Assembly (NCBI RefSeq): GCF_000328705.1
Contig: NC_019673.1
Coordinates: 930,001 to 994,000 of the forward strand
From: Saccharothrix espanaensis DSM 44229
GTDB lineage: Bacteria > Actinomycetota > Actinomycetes > Mycobacteriales > Pseudonocardiaceae
Length of the DNA: 64,000 bases
Reading direction: 5' to 3'
Shown here piece after piece: positions 42,717-50,278 of the stretch. Position 1 is the first letter of the stretch. Every line of letters starts with the position of its first letter. Position numbers and translations under genes: made by a program. The notes under the pieces are model-generated. The model was given only the letters and a program-made list of their open reading frames with translations, was not told the origin of the DNA and made no database searches.

Positions 42717-43574
42717 TCAGAGGGAGCGCGCGGCGGACAGGGTCTGGGAGGCGTAGCCCCGGCCGAACAGGACGGTGTGCACGAGGAGCGGGAACAGTTG
42801 GTGCAGCGGGAAGCGCTCGCGCCAGCCGTCGGAGAGCGGGGCGACCTCGTGGTAGGCGGCGAGGATCCGGTCGAGGTGGGGGCAGCCGAACAGGGCGAGC
42901 ATCGCCAGGTCGGACTCGCGGTGGCCGCCGTGCGCTGCCGGGTCGATCAACCACGCCCGACCATCGGCTGCCCAGTGCACGTTGCCGTTCCACAGGTCGC
43001 CGTGCAGTCGGGCGGGAGGTTCGGTCGGGGCGTCGACGCGGACGTCCTCGATGATCCGAGCTTCGGACGTGGTGAGAACGCCGATGTCGACGGCCTGGCG
43101 GACGTAGTGCGCGATGCGGTGTTCGGCGAACCACTCCGGCCAACTGGGGTGCGGCTCGTTGGGCATGTGGGCCAGGCCGATGAACGCGTCGCGCGGACCG
43201 TCGGGCGGGGGCACGCCGAACGCCGGGGCACCGGTGGCGTGCAGCGCGGCCAGTTGACGGCCGAAGTCCTCGGCGGCTCGTGGGGTCGGGCTGCCCGGTT
43301 CGATCTGATCCAGGACCAGCCAGCGGTCGTCGTGGGCGCGGACTTGGGGGACTGGCGGGCCCTCGGGTTCGGCCAGCCAGGAGAGGGACGCGGCTTCGGC
43401 TTGGACGGCGTTCGGGTGATCGTGGCTCTTGACGACGACCAGGTCGCCGTCGTGCAGGTCGACCTCGAAGACCGCGCTGCCGATTTGGCGGGTTGAGGTG
43501 GCTGGGGTGCCGGTCAGCTCGGATGCTGCGGTGGCGGCTGCGGTGGGAGTGGTGGGTGGGTTGGGGTGGGTCAT
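42717..43574 (-). CDS. Fructosamine-kinase family protein (ketosamine 3-kinase-like)
   Basis: A 285-residue protein of the fructosamine kinase/ketosamine 3-kinase family. RLHGDLWNGNVHW gives the catalytic Asp and Asn (HGDxxxxN), and WLIDPAAHGGHRESDLAML the metal-binding DPA-x-x-GHRE segment that is specific for this family. Enzymes of this group phosphorylate sugar adducts on protein lysines so that they fall off (deglycation); bacterial members often prefer ribulosamines. The gene starts at ATG 43574 overlapping the stop of a low-molecular-weight phosphatase gene (ATGA), which points to a shared pathway. A longer frame upstream overlaps that gene and is not used. Confidence 0.9.
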   Translation of the reverse strand: MTHPNPPTTPTAAATAASELTGTPATSTRQIGSAVFEVDLHDGDLVVVKSHDHPNAVQAEAASLSWLAEPEGPPVPQVRAHDDRWLVLDQIEPGSPTPRAAEDFGRQLAALHATGAPAFGVPPPDGPRDAFIGLAHMPNEPHPSWPEWFAEHRIAHYVRQAVDIGVLTTSEARIIEDVRVDAPTEPPARLHGDLWNGNVHWAADGRAWLIDPAAHGGHRESDLAMLALFGCPHLDRILAAYHEVAPLSDGWRERFPLHQLFPLLVHTVLFGRGYASQTLSAARSL

Positions 43575-44029
43575 AGCTGGGTGCGTACCCAGGTGAGGAG
43601 GCCGGGGATGGAGGCTTCCACCTGGGAGATCACCAGGTCGAAGCCCTGTCGGTCGCCGTAGTACGGGTCGGGGACGTCGTTGCCGTCGGCGTCCGGGGCG
43701 AACGAGCGGAGCAGGCGGACCTTGGCCGGGTCGGTCAGCCGGGTGAGCGCGCGGGCGTGGCCGGTGTCCAGCGCGACCACGAGATCGGCGTCCAAGTGCT
43801 CGTCCGACACCTGCGCGGCGGTGTGCTCGGTGGGGTAGCCGTGGTCGGCGAGCGACTTGGCGGCCCGTGGGTCCGCGGGGTCTCCGACGTGCCACCCACC
43901 GGTGCCCGCGCTGGTCACGGTGACGAGGTCACCCAGGCCGGCCCGGGTCAGGTGGTCGCGGAATATGATCGCTGCCACGGGGGACCGACAGATGTTGCCA
44001 GTGCAGATGAAGGTCACGTTCAGAGCCAC
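43571..44029 (-). CDS. Low-molecular-weight protein-tyrosine phosphatase family
   Basis: This 152-residue enzyme has the P-loop CTGNICRSP from Cys9, with Arg15 and Ser16, the exact CX5RS signature of LMW phosphatases, and the DPYYGD general-acid Asp near residue 118. The family includes tyrosine phosphatases such as mycobacterial PtpA, and also enzymes that remove phosphate from protein-bound ribulosamine 5-phosphate. Coupling (ATGA) to a fructosamine-kinase-family gene favours the second role here. GTG 44029 places the P-loop at the usual distance; a 34-residue longer form from 44131 is possible but lacks support. Confidence 0.92.
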   Translation of the reverse strand: MALNVTFICTGNICRSPVAAIIFRDHLTRAGLGDLVTVTSAGTGGWHVGDPADPRAAKSLADHGYPTEHTAAQVSDEHLDADLVVALDTGHARALTRLTDPAKVRLLRSFAPDADGNDVPDPYYGDRQGFDLVISQVEASIPGLLTWVRTQL

Positions 44030-44124
44030 GGCGGGAGTCTGCCAGGTTGCGCGCTCCGGGTGAGGGCTCTGGACGCGGCGTCCGGCACGTCTGACCATCG
44101 AGACGGCCGGGTGTTGGGGGATCG

Positions 44125-44595
44125 ATGTCAAGCGTGGTCGCTGTGGTGCTGCTGCTCGTCGCGGGCTTCGCGGCGTTCGCGGGCATCTCGTGGTGGCAGC
44201 GGTCGTCGCCGGAGACGCCCGCCTTCGCCCGGCACCGGCCGTCGGTGCCGAACGCGGAGCTGCTGGTCGACCGGAACGCCGGATTCTTCACCGACCGCGG
44301 ATTCCTGTTCCGGAAACGCCATTTCTTCGTGGCCACGGGATGCCCGCCGGTGCGTATCGCGGACTATCCGTCACTCGACGTGCGCAGACGGGAACAGCCC
44401 GTGCGTATCGCGCGGGTGGGGCTGCGTTCGTGGTGGTGGTTCGAAGAGGGTTTCTACCGCGAATCGGCCGGTTACCGGGACGACGCCGTGCGCCAGTTGG
44501 TGCGTGATCAAGAGCGTCGTGAGCAGGCCAAACGGGATCGCGAGCGGTTGATGTCCGATGTGGACGCGAACCTGCGCAAGCGCGATCAGGGGTAA
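44125..44595 (+). CDS. Hypothetical single-span membrane protein
   Basis: I do not recognise this 156-residue protein. It has an N-terminal membrane anchor (VVAVVLLLVAGFAAFAGISWW, residues 4-24) and a soluble basic domain rich in Arg, Phe and Trp (FFTDRGFLFRKRHFFVATG; SWWWFEEGFYRES), ending in a highly charged helix (RDQERREQAKRDRERLM). The start ATG 44125 is clear. It is divergent from the phosphatase gene, and a promoter-like sequence for a following microprotein begins eight bases after its stop. Confidence 0.75.
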   Translation: MSSVVAVVLLLVAGFAAFAGISWWQRSSPETPAFARHRPSVPNAELLVDRNAGFFTDRGFLFRKRHFFVATGCPPVRIADYPSLDVRRREQPVRIARVGLRSWWWFEEGFYRESAGYRDDAVRQLVRDQERREQAKRDRERLMSDVDANLRKRDQG

Positions 44596-44602
44596 CGTTC
44601 GG

Positions 44603-44631
44603 TTGATTCGCCACGACGTTGTTCGTGTAGT
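44603..44631 (+). promoter_or_regulatory. Sigma70-type promoter candidate for the 38-aa gene
   Basis: TTGATT (44603-44608) and TGTAGT (44626-44631) are separated by 17 bases, the ideal spacing for a housekeeping sigma promoter. Transcription would begin near 44638, 15 bases before the ATG at 44653. Confidence 0.5.
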
Positions 44632-44652
44632 GGCACCTCGGGAAGAGGAAAC

Positions 44653-44769
44653 ATGAGCGACCCCCTACTACGTGACTTCGCGGCCGGTGACGCGCGGCCT
44701 CCTATGCGGTGGCATTGGATCCTTTGCATCGTGGTGGTGTTGCTCGCGGTGGCCGCGTCGGTGCTCTGA
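44653..44769 (+). CDS. Small membrane protein, 38 residues
   Basis: ATG 44653 to TGA 44767-44769 encodes 38 residues: an acidic-then-basic head (MSDPLLRDFAAGDARPPMRW) and one membrane span (ILCIVVVLLAVAASVL) running to the C-terminus. It is supported by an AGAGGA ribosome binding site three bases upstream and a well-spaced promoter-like sequence. Two consecutive Leu codons are CTA, a very rare codon in such GC-rich genomes. No family is recognised. Single-span proteins of this size often modulate a membrane complex, but that is a general inference. Confidence 0.6.
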   Translation: MSDPLLRDFAAGDARPPMRWHWILCIVVVLLAVAASVL

Positions 44770-44913
44770 GTTGTTTTGCGTGGTGAATGTGTCAGTTGGC
44801 GGTGTGTGGTGGAGCGCGGGTTGGTGAAGCGCGGCCTGTGGGTGGGCGGGTTGTGAGAGGCGGGCGCGGGCGTCTCAGCAGGCTCTCAGGAGGGGCGCGC
44901 GACGATCTGTGGT

Positions 44914-45897
44914 GTGTCCACCACGACCATGCCGACCATCCCGGCGCTGGCCAACGCGCTGCCGAGGGTCGAGGACGAGATCCGGCAGTTGGCAACCTCA
45001 TCGACGCTTCCGATCGTCAACTCGTTCTCCGGTCGGATAACCGCGGCGGGGGGCAAGCGCCTGCGGTCGGTGGTGCTGCTCGCCGGGTCGTTGGCGCTGG
45101 CCGGCGAGGTCTCGGAGAAGGCGGTCAAGGCGGCGGCGTGCGTGGAGCTGCTGCACGCCGGGTCGCTCGTGCACGACGACCTGATGGACAACGCGGTCGA
45201 GCGGCGTGGCGTGCGGACGGTGAACGCGGAGTGGGGGCCGGGGCCGGCGGTGCTGGTCGGCGACTTCATGCTGGCGCGGGCCAGCCAGGCCGCGCTGGAG
45301 TGGATCTCGCCGTTCGCGGCGGGCAAGCTCGCGGCGGCGGTGACGGACCTGGTCGAAGGACAGGTCCTGGAGGTCTTGGACCTGTACGACGTGCACCGGT
45401 CGCCGGACGCCGCGTTGCGGTCGATCGCGTTGAAGACCGGGGCGTTGTTCCGGGTGGGGTGCGTGCTGGCGGCGCACTGCGCGTCGGCCTCGGACGAGGT
45501 GACGATCCGGCTCTCGGAGTACGGCGCGCACTTCGGGCTGCTGTTCCAGATCCTGGACGACCTGCTGGACCTGACGTCGTCGGTCGAGAGGTTGGGGAAA
45601 CCGGTCGGGAACGACATCCGGCAGGGCGTCTACACGTTCCCGCTGCTGCGCTCGTTGACGGAGGTGCAGCGGGAGATGCTCGCCGCCCGCGGCCGCGAGT
45701 TGGGGGACGACGAGTTGACCGGCCTGCTGACCGAGTTGCGGGGCGGGGGATTGGTGCCGGAGACGATCGCGTATTGCCGGAGTCTGGCTGAGCAGACGGT
45801 CCTGGCGTTGCCGGAGGTGCCGGAGTCGGAGGCATTGGAAATCCTGCGGCAGTTGCCGGCGGCGTATTTGGAGTGGGCGGTGTCGCAGATCGGCTGA
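44914..45897 (+). CDS. Polyprenyl diphosphate synthase (trans-isoprenyl type)
   Basis: A 327-residue all-helical prenyltransferase. The first Asp-rich motif is DDLMD (residues 88-92) and the second DDLLD (215-219); GGKRLR precedes the first as usual. The short spacing and small side chains before the first motif (LHAGSLVHDD) suggest a long-chain product such as a menaquinone side chain, but chain length cannot be fixed by eye. Start GTG 44914, with AGGAGG ~17 bases upstream, so leaderless or weak initiation is possible. No menaquinone gene is adjacent. Confidence 0.92.
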   Translation: MSTTTMPTIPALANALPRVEDEIRQLATSSTLPIVNSFSGRITAAGGKRLRSVVLLAGSLALAGEVSEKAVKAAACVELLHAGSLVHDDLMDNAVERRGVRTVNAEWGPGPAVLVGDFMLARASQAALEWISPFAAGKLAAAVTDLVEGQVLEVLDLYDVHRSPDAALRSIALKTGALFRVGCVLAAHCASASDEVTIRLSEYGAHFGLLFQILDDLLDLTSSVERLGKPVGNDIRQGVYTFPLLRSLTEVQREMLAARGRELGDDELTGLLTELRGGGLVPETIAYCRSLAEQTVLALPEVPESEALEILRQLPAAYLEWAVSQIG

Positions 45898-46096
45898 GGG
45901 GGAGGCGGATCGGTATCGCGGCGCATCGTGCTGCTGGTTTCAACGCTTCAGGGCTTCGACGCTGCAACGCTGCAACGCTTCAGGGCGTGGAGCGTGGGGC
46001 GTTGAGAGCGGAGAGCGGCGAGCGGAGGGGAAGTGTCGGTGGGGCGTGGGATGATGGTGTTGGGGGCCGGAGGCCACGCTTGTCGCGATGGGCTAG
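45898..46096. other. Gene-free stretch with short direct repeats
   Basis: AACGCTTCAGGGC occurs twice within about 50 bases (45942-45954 and 45975-45987), separated by repeats of GACGCTGCA/AACGCTGCA, followed by GAGAGCGG-type repeats. Base composition is less GC-rich at third positions than neighbouring genes. I see no gene here; the following 153 bases may encode a small membrane protein. Confidence 0.4.
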
Positions 46097-46249
46097 GTGC
46101 GTGAGGAAAGAGAAGCGGCCAAGCTGAAAGCGACGCTCGCCGCTGGGCAGGCCGCCGGGGGAGGTGCCGGCGGGGGGATTGTGGTCGCTGGTGTGGCTTT
46201 GTGTGTTGTGGTGCACGGGGTGGTCGGTGCGCTGGTGGGGGTCGCTTAG
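46097..46249 (+). CDS. Possible 50-aa membrane peptide upstream of cobC-like gene
   Basis: GTG 46097 to TAG 46247-46249 encodes 50 residues with a charged head (REEREAAKLKATLAAGQAAG), a Gly-rich turn and one hydrophobic stretch (IVVAGVALCVVVHGVVGALV). The stop is ten bases before the ATG of the CobC-like gene, which would suit translational coupling. Against it: an in-frame stop directly precedes the GTG, there is no clear ribosome binding site and codon use is unremarkable. It is listed as a candidate only. Confidence 0.35.
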   Translation: MREEREAAKLKATLAAGQAAGGGAGGGIVVAGVALCVVVHGVVGALVGVA

Positions 46250-46259
46250 ACTTCCGGTG

Positions 46260-47294
46260 ATGACCAGCCAGGATCGGGTGTTGTTGCGGCACCACGGGGA
46301 TGTCGATGCGGCACCCGGGCTTGTCGATTTCGCCGTCAACGTTCGGATGGCCGCGCCTCCCGGGTGGTTGCGGGAGCGGTTGGCGGGGGTGTTGGGCCGG
46401 TTGGGGAGTTACCCGTCGGTGGCTGACGATCTTCGGGCGCGGTCCGTTGTCGCGGCTCGGCACGGGCGGGGCGTGGATGAGGTCTTGATCCTTTCCGGGG
46501 CGGCCGAGGGGTTTGCGTTGTTGCCCGCGTTGCGGCCTCGGTCGGCCGCTGTGGTGCATCCCTCGTTCACGGAGCCCGAGGTCGCTCTGGCGGACGCCGG
46601 GGTTCCGGTCCGGCGGGTGTTGTTGTCGGCTGACGACGGGTACCGGCTTCGGCCCGGGTTGGTGCCCGAGGACGCGGACCTGGTGGTTCTGGGGAATCCG
46701 ACCAATCCGACGTCGGTGCTGCACCCGGCCGAGGTGGTGGCCTCGTTGAGCCGGCCCGGTCGGGTTCTGGTGGTCGACGAGGCGTTCGCGGACGCGGTTC
46801 CCGGCGAGGTCGAGTCGTTGGCTTCGGCGCGGGTGCCGGGGTTGTTGGTGTTGCGGAGCCTGACCAAGACGTGGGGGCTCGCGGGATTGCGGGCCGGGTA
46901 TGCGTTGGGGCCTCCTGAGCTTTTGGCGCGGTTGGCGCTTCCTCGCCCGCAGTGGCCGGTGAGCAGCTTCGTGCTGGAGGCCGTTGCCGCCTGTTGTGGA
47001 CCTGACGCCGTGGCGGAGGCCGAGGCGTCGGCGCTGGAGTGCCGGGAGCACACGGCGTCCGCTGTGCGTTCTTTGGGCGATCTTGTGGTGGTGCCGCCGT
47101 CCGCCCCGTTCCTGCTGCTTCGGGTCCCTGATGGGGAACGGGTGCGGCTTTCGTTACGGGACAAGGGGATCGCTGTTCGGCGCGGGGACACGTTCCCCGG
47201 GCTGACCGCCGATCACCTCCGGGTGGCCGTCCGGGCGCCCGACGAGTTCGCGTTGCTGGTGGACGCGCTGCGAGTGGTCTTGGAGGAGCGGTGA
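46260..47294 (+). CDS. cobC: CobC-like class I/II aminotransferase (threonine-phosphate decarboxylase homologue)
   Basis: This 344-residue PLP enzyme has the histidinol-phosphate aminotransferase/CobD(Salmonella)-type fold. GNPTNPTS is the substrate-binding Asn-Pro motif, VVDEAFADAVPGE holds the cofactor Asp, and SLTKTWGLAGLRAGY carries the Schiff-base Lys. The gene lies in the position of mycobacterial Rv2231c, annotated cobC, and may make (R)-1-aminopropan-2-ol phosphate for CobD. ATG 46260 (MTSQDRV) is preferred; GTG 46257 is adjacent. The stop overlaps the NIF3 start. A TTA codon is present at 47154-47156 (codon 299), rare in such genomes. Confidence 0.85.
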   Translation: MTSQDRVLLRHHGDVDAAPGLVDFAVNVRMAAPPGWLRERLAGVLGRLGSYPSVADDLRARSVVAARHGRGVDEVLILSGAAEGFALLPALRPRSAAVVHPSFTEPEVALADAGVPVRRVLLSADDGYRLRPGLVPEDADLVVLGNPTNPTSVLHPAEVVASLSRPGRVLVVDEAFADAVPGEVESLASARVPGLLVLRSLTKTWGLAGLRAGYALGPPELLARLALPRPQWPVSSFVLEAVAACCGPDAVAEAEASALECREHTASAVRSLGDLVVVPPSAPFLLLRVPDGERVRLSLRDKGIAVRRGDTFPGLTADHLRVAVRAPDEFALLVDALRVVLEER

Positions 47295-48436
47295 CGTCGG
47301 TCGGGGACGTGGTGGCGGTGCTGGAGGCTGCCTATCCGCCTGCCACCGCCGAGTCGTGGGACGCCGTGGGCCTGGTGTGCGGTGATCGCGGCGAGGACGT
47401 GTCGCGGGTGTTGTTCTGCGTCGACCCCGATGCGTCCGTTGTGGACGAGGCGGAGTCGGTCGGTGCGCAGCTCGTGGTGGCGCACCACCCGTTGTTGTTG
47501 CGCGGTGTGCACGGGGTGCCGGCTGACGATCCCAAGGGTGCGTTGGTGCACCGGTTGATCCGCAGCGGTATCGCGTTGTACACGGCGCACACGAACGCCG
47601 ATGTGGCGTCGCCCGGAGTGTCGGACGCGCTGGCGTCGGCCTTGGGGTTGACGGTGACCGGGCCGTTGAGCGCCGCTCCGGCTCAGGCGATGGACCTGCT
47701 GACGACCTACGTGCCCGTCGAGTCCGCTTCCGGTGTGCTGGCCGCTCTGCACGCCGCCGGGGCCGGGGCGATCGGGGACTACCGGGACGCGGCCTGGGTC
47801 GTGGACGGTGTGGGGCAGTTCCGGCCGGTGGCGGGGGCCGAGCCGGTGGTGGGGTCCGTGGGCTCGTTGTCGCGGGTCGCCGAGACGCGGGTCGAGGTCG
47901 TGCTGGACCGGGGGCTGCGGGCCTCGGTGGTGGCCGCTCTGCGGGCCGCCCACCCGTACGAGGAAGTGGCGTTCTCGCTGGTGGAGATCGCCGACGTGCC
48001 CTCGCGCGCGGGCACCGGGGCCGGGCGGGTGGGCGAGCTCGCCACCGCCGAGCCGTTGCGCGTCTTCGCGCAGCGCGTCGCCGACGCCCTGCCCGCGACG
48101 GCGTGGGGTGTGCGGGCGGCCGGCGACCCGGAACGGCCGGTGCGGCGCGTCGCGGTGTGCGGCGGTGCCGGGGACGGCTACCTCGACGCGGCCACGCGGG
48201 CCGGGGTCGACGCGTACGTGACCGCCGACCTGCGGCACCACCCGGCGGGCGAGCACCTCGCCCGGGGCGGCCCCGCGTTGGTGGACGTGGCGCACTGGGC
48301 CAGCGAATGGCCGTGGTGCGGGCAGGCGGCGGGCATCGTGCGGGACGCTGTCGGCGGTACGGTCGACGTCCTCGTCTCGACTCGCCGGACCGATCCGTGG
48401 ACCGTTGGCGTGACGACCCGAACTGGAGGCCGCTGA
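47291..48436 (+). CDS. NIF3/DUF34 family metal-binding protein
   Basis: The 381-residue protein shows the NIF3 family features: VAHHPLLLRGV (metal-binding His pair), LYTAHTNADVASPGVSDALA, and the C-terminal AYVTADLRHHPAGEHLARG...VDVAHWASEW, completing the dinuclear metal site. Between the halves is the PII-like insertion (CutA-like) typical of the longer bacterial members. The biochemical role of the family is unsettled despite older annotation as GTP cyclohydrolase I type 2. The GTG start overlaps the cobC stop (GTGA), and the zinc-ribbon gene follows after one base, so the four genes 46260-50269 form one operon. Confidence 0.92.
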   Translation: MTSVGDVVAVLEAAYPPATAESWDAVGLVCGDRGEDVSRVLFCVDPDASVVDEAESVGAQLVVAHHPLLLRGVHGVPADDPKGALVHRLIRSGIALYTAHTNADVASPGVSDALASALGLTVTGPLSAAPAQAMDLLTTYVPVESASGVLAALHAAGAGAIGDYRDAAWVVDGVGQFRPVAGAEPVVGSVGSLSRVAETRVEVVLDRGLRASVVAALRAAHPYEEVAFSLVEIADVPSRAGTGAGRVGELATAEPLRVFAQRVADALPATAWGVRAAGDPERPVRRVAVCGGAGDGYLDAATRAGVDAYVTADLRHHPAGEHLARGGPALVDVAHWASEWPWCGQAAGIVRDAVGGTVDVLVSTRRTDPWTVGVTTRTGGR

Positions 48437-48437
48437 A

Positions 48438-49175
48438 GTGAAAGCCGATCCCGCCGTGCAGCGCAGGCTGCTCGACCTGGCGCAGGTGGACGCCGAACTG
48501 TCGCGCGTCACCCACCGCCGCCGCACGCTGCCGGAGATCGCGGAGATCGCCGAGGCCGAGAAGACCGTGCGGGCCAAGACGGACGCGCTGACGACGATCG
48601 AGACGACGCTGGGCGACCTCAACCGGGACGTCAAGCGCCAGGAGACCGAGATCGACCAGGTCCGCGCCCGCGAGGACCGGGACCGCAAGCTCATGCAGTC
48701 CGGCTCGGTGGGCGCGAAGCAGCTCACCGACCTGGAGCACGAGATGGCCACGCTCCAGCGCCGCCAGTCCGCGCTGGAGGACGACCTGCTCGAACTGATG
48801 GAACGCCGGGAGGCCGTCGAGGCCGACGTCCAGCACGCGCGGGTCGCGCTGGACAAGGCGCAGGAGGCGCTGTCCGACGCCGCGCGCCGGCGGGACAGCG
48901 TGCTGGCCGACCTGGAGTCGACCGAGACCAAGCGCACGGCGGACCGCAAGCTCGCCGCCACCCAGTTCCCGGAGCCGCTGCTGGCCCTCTACGACCGGGT
49001 GCGCAAGCACAAGGGCATCGGGGCGGCGCTGTTGCGGTCACGGCGGTGCGGCGCGTGCCGGATCGAGCTGGACAGCAACGCGTTCTCCAAGGTGCGGGAG
49101 TCCGCCGCGGACGAGGTCGTGCAGTGCGAGGAGTGCGGCGCGATCATGGTGCGCACGGGGGAATCCGGGCTGTGA
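48438..49175 (+). CDS. Zinc-ribbon coiled-coil protein (CdsZ/DUF164-type)
   Basis: This 245-residue protein is a long antiparallel coiled coil (residues ~10-170, rich in Glu, Arg and Leu heptads) ending in a C4 zinc ribbon: CGAC...(about 25 residues)...CEEC near residues 199-233. Members occur next to NIF3 and RNase H-phosphatase genes across Actinobacteria (mycobacterial Rv2229c). They have been proposed to connect NIF3 proteins with nucleic acids or other partners; no enzymatic activity is visible. GTG 48438 has GGAGG nine bases upstream. The stop overlaps the next start (GTGA). Confidence 0.88.
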   Translation: MKADPAVQRRLLDLAQVDAELSRVTHRRRTLPEIAEIAEAEKTVRAKTDALTTIETTLGDLNRDVKRQETEIDQVRAREDRDRKLMQSGSVGAKQLTDLEHEMATLQRRQSALEDDLLELMERREAVEADVQHARVALDKAQEALSDAARRRDSVLADLESTETKRTADRKLAATQFPEPLLALYDRVRKHKGIGAALLRSRRCGACRIELDSNAFSKVRESAADEVVQCEECGAIMVRTGESGL

Positions 49176-50269
49176 AGGTCGTCGTCGAGGCGGACGGCGG
49201 GTCGAGGGGCAACCCGGGACCCGCCGGGTACGGCGCGGTGGTGCGGGACGCGGCGACCGGCGAGGTGCTGGTCGAGCGGTCCGAGGGCATCGGGGTCGCC
49301 ACCAACAACGTCGCCGAGTACCGGGGGCTGATCGCGGGCCTGCGGGCGGCGGCGGAGCTGGGTGCCTCGGCGGTGGTGGCGCGGATGGACTCCAAGCTCG
49401 TGGTGGAGCAGATGTCCGGGCGCTGGCAGGTCAAGCACCCGTCGATGCAGCCCCTGGCGCGGGAGGCCCGTGAGGTCGCGTCGGGGTTCGCGAGCGTGTC
49501 CTACGAGTGGATCCCGCGCGAGCGCAACAAGGCCGCTGATCTGCTGGCCAACGAGGCGATGGACGTCCAGGCGGGTCGTGGGGGCGGGCGCGCGCGGCGG
49601 GTGCCGGGGGTGGCTTCCGCGGTGTCGCCGCCCTCGTCGTGGACCGGGGCCGTGGGGGAGCCGACCCGGCTCTACCTGTTGCGGCACGGGCAGACCGAGT
49701 TGTCGGTGGCGCGGCGGTACTCCGGGCGGGGGAACCCGCCGTTGACCGACGTCGGGCGGCAGCAGGCGGAGGCGGCCGCGGCGCGGTTGGCGAAGCTCGA
49801 CGGGGTGGCGGCGGTGGTGTCGTCACCGCTGGGGCGCGCGGTGGAGACGGCGGCGGCGGTCGGGCGTGGGCTCGGGGTCGACGTCGAGGTCCTGGACGGG
49901 CTGGTCGAGACGGACTTCGGCGGCTGGGAGGGGCTGACGTTCGCCGAGGCCGCCGAGCGGGACCCGGAGTTGCACGGGCGGTGGCTGGGCGATCCGTCGG
50001 TGGCCGCGCCGGGCGGCGAGAGCTTCGACGTGGTGCACCGGCGGGTGCGGCGGGCCCGGGACGAGGTGATCACCCGGTTCGGCGGGCGCGACGTCGTGGT
50101 GGTCAGCCACGTGACCCCGATCAAGTCGCTGCTGCGCATGGGGTTGGACGCGGGGCCGTCGTTGTTGTTCCGGCTGCACCTGGACCTGGCGTCGTTGTCG
50201 GTGGTCGAGTTCTACCCGGACGGCCACGCGTCGGTCCGGCTGGTCAACGACACCTCGCACCTGGGCTGA
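49172..50269 (+). CDS. Bifunctional RNase H / histidine phosphatase
   Basis: A 365-residue fusion. Residues 1-130 are a type I RNase H: Asp8 in EADGGSRGNPG, the Glu in NNVAEYRGL and the Asp in ARMDSKLV are the first three catalytic acids. After a linker, residues ~165-365 are a histidine-phosphatase domain starting with LLRHGQTEL (phospho-His), with VVSHVTPI carrying the second His. In mycobacteria the homologue (Rv2228c) removes RNA from hybrids, and its phosphatase half can act on alpha-ribazole phosphate, a cobalamin intermediate. This fits CobD and CobC nearby. Start GTG 49172 by GTGA overlap. Confidence 0.95.
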   Translation: MKVVVEADGGSRGNPGPAGYGAVVRDAATGEVLVERSEGIGVATNNVAEYRGLIAGLRAAAELGASAVVARMDSKLVVEQMSGRWQVKHPSMQPLAREAREVASGFASVSYEWIPRERNKAADLLANEAMDVQAGRGGGRARRVPGVASAVSPPSSWTGAVGEPTRLYLLRHGQTELSVARRYSGRGNPPLTDVGRQQAEAAAARLAKLDGVAAVVSSPLGRAVETAAAVGRGLGVDVEVLDGLVETDFGGWEGLTFAEAAERDPELHGRWLGDPSVAAPGGESFDVVHRRVRRARDEVITRFGGRDVVVVSHVTPIKSLLRMGLDAGPSLLFRLHLDLASLSVVEFYPDGHASVRLVNDTSHLG

Positions 50270-50278
50270 CGGCCGGGG

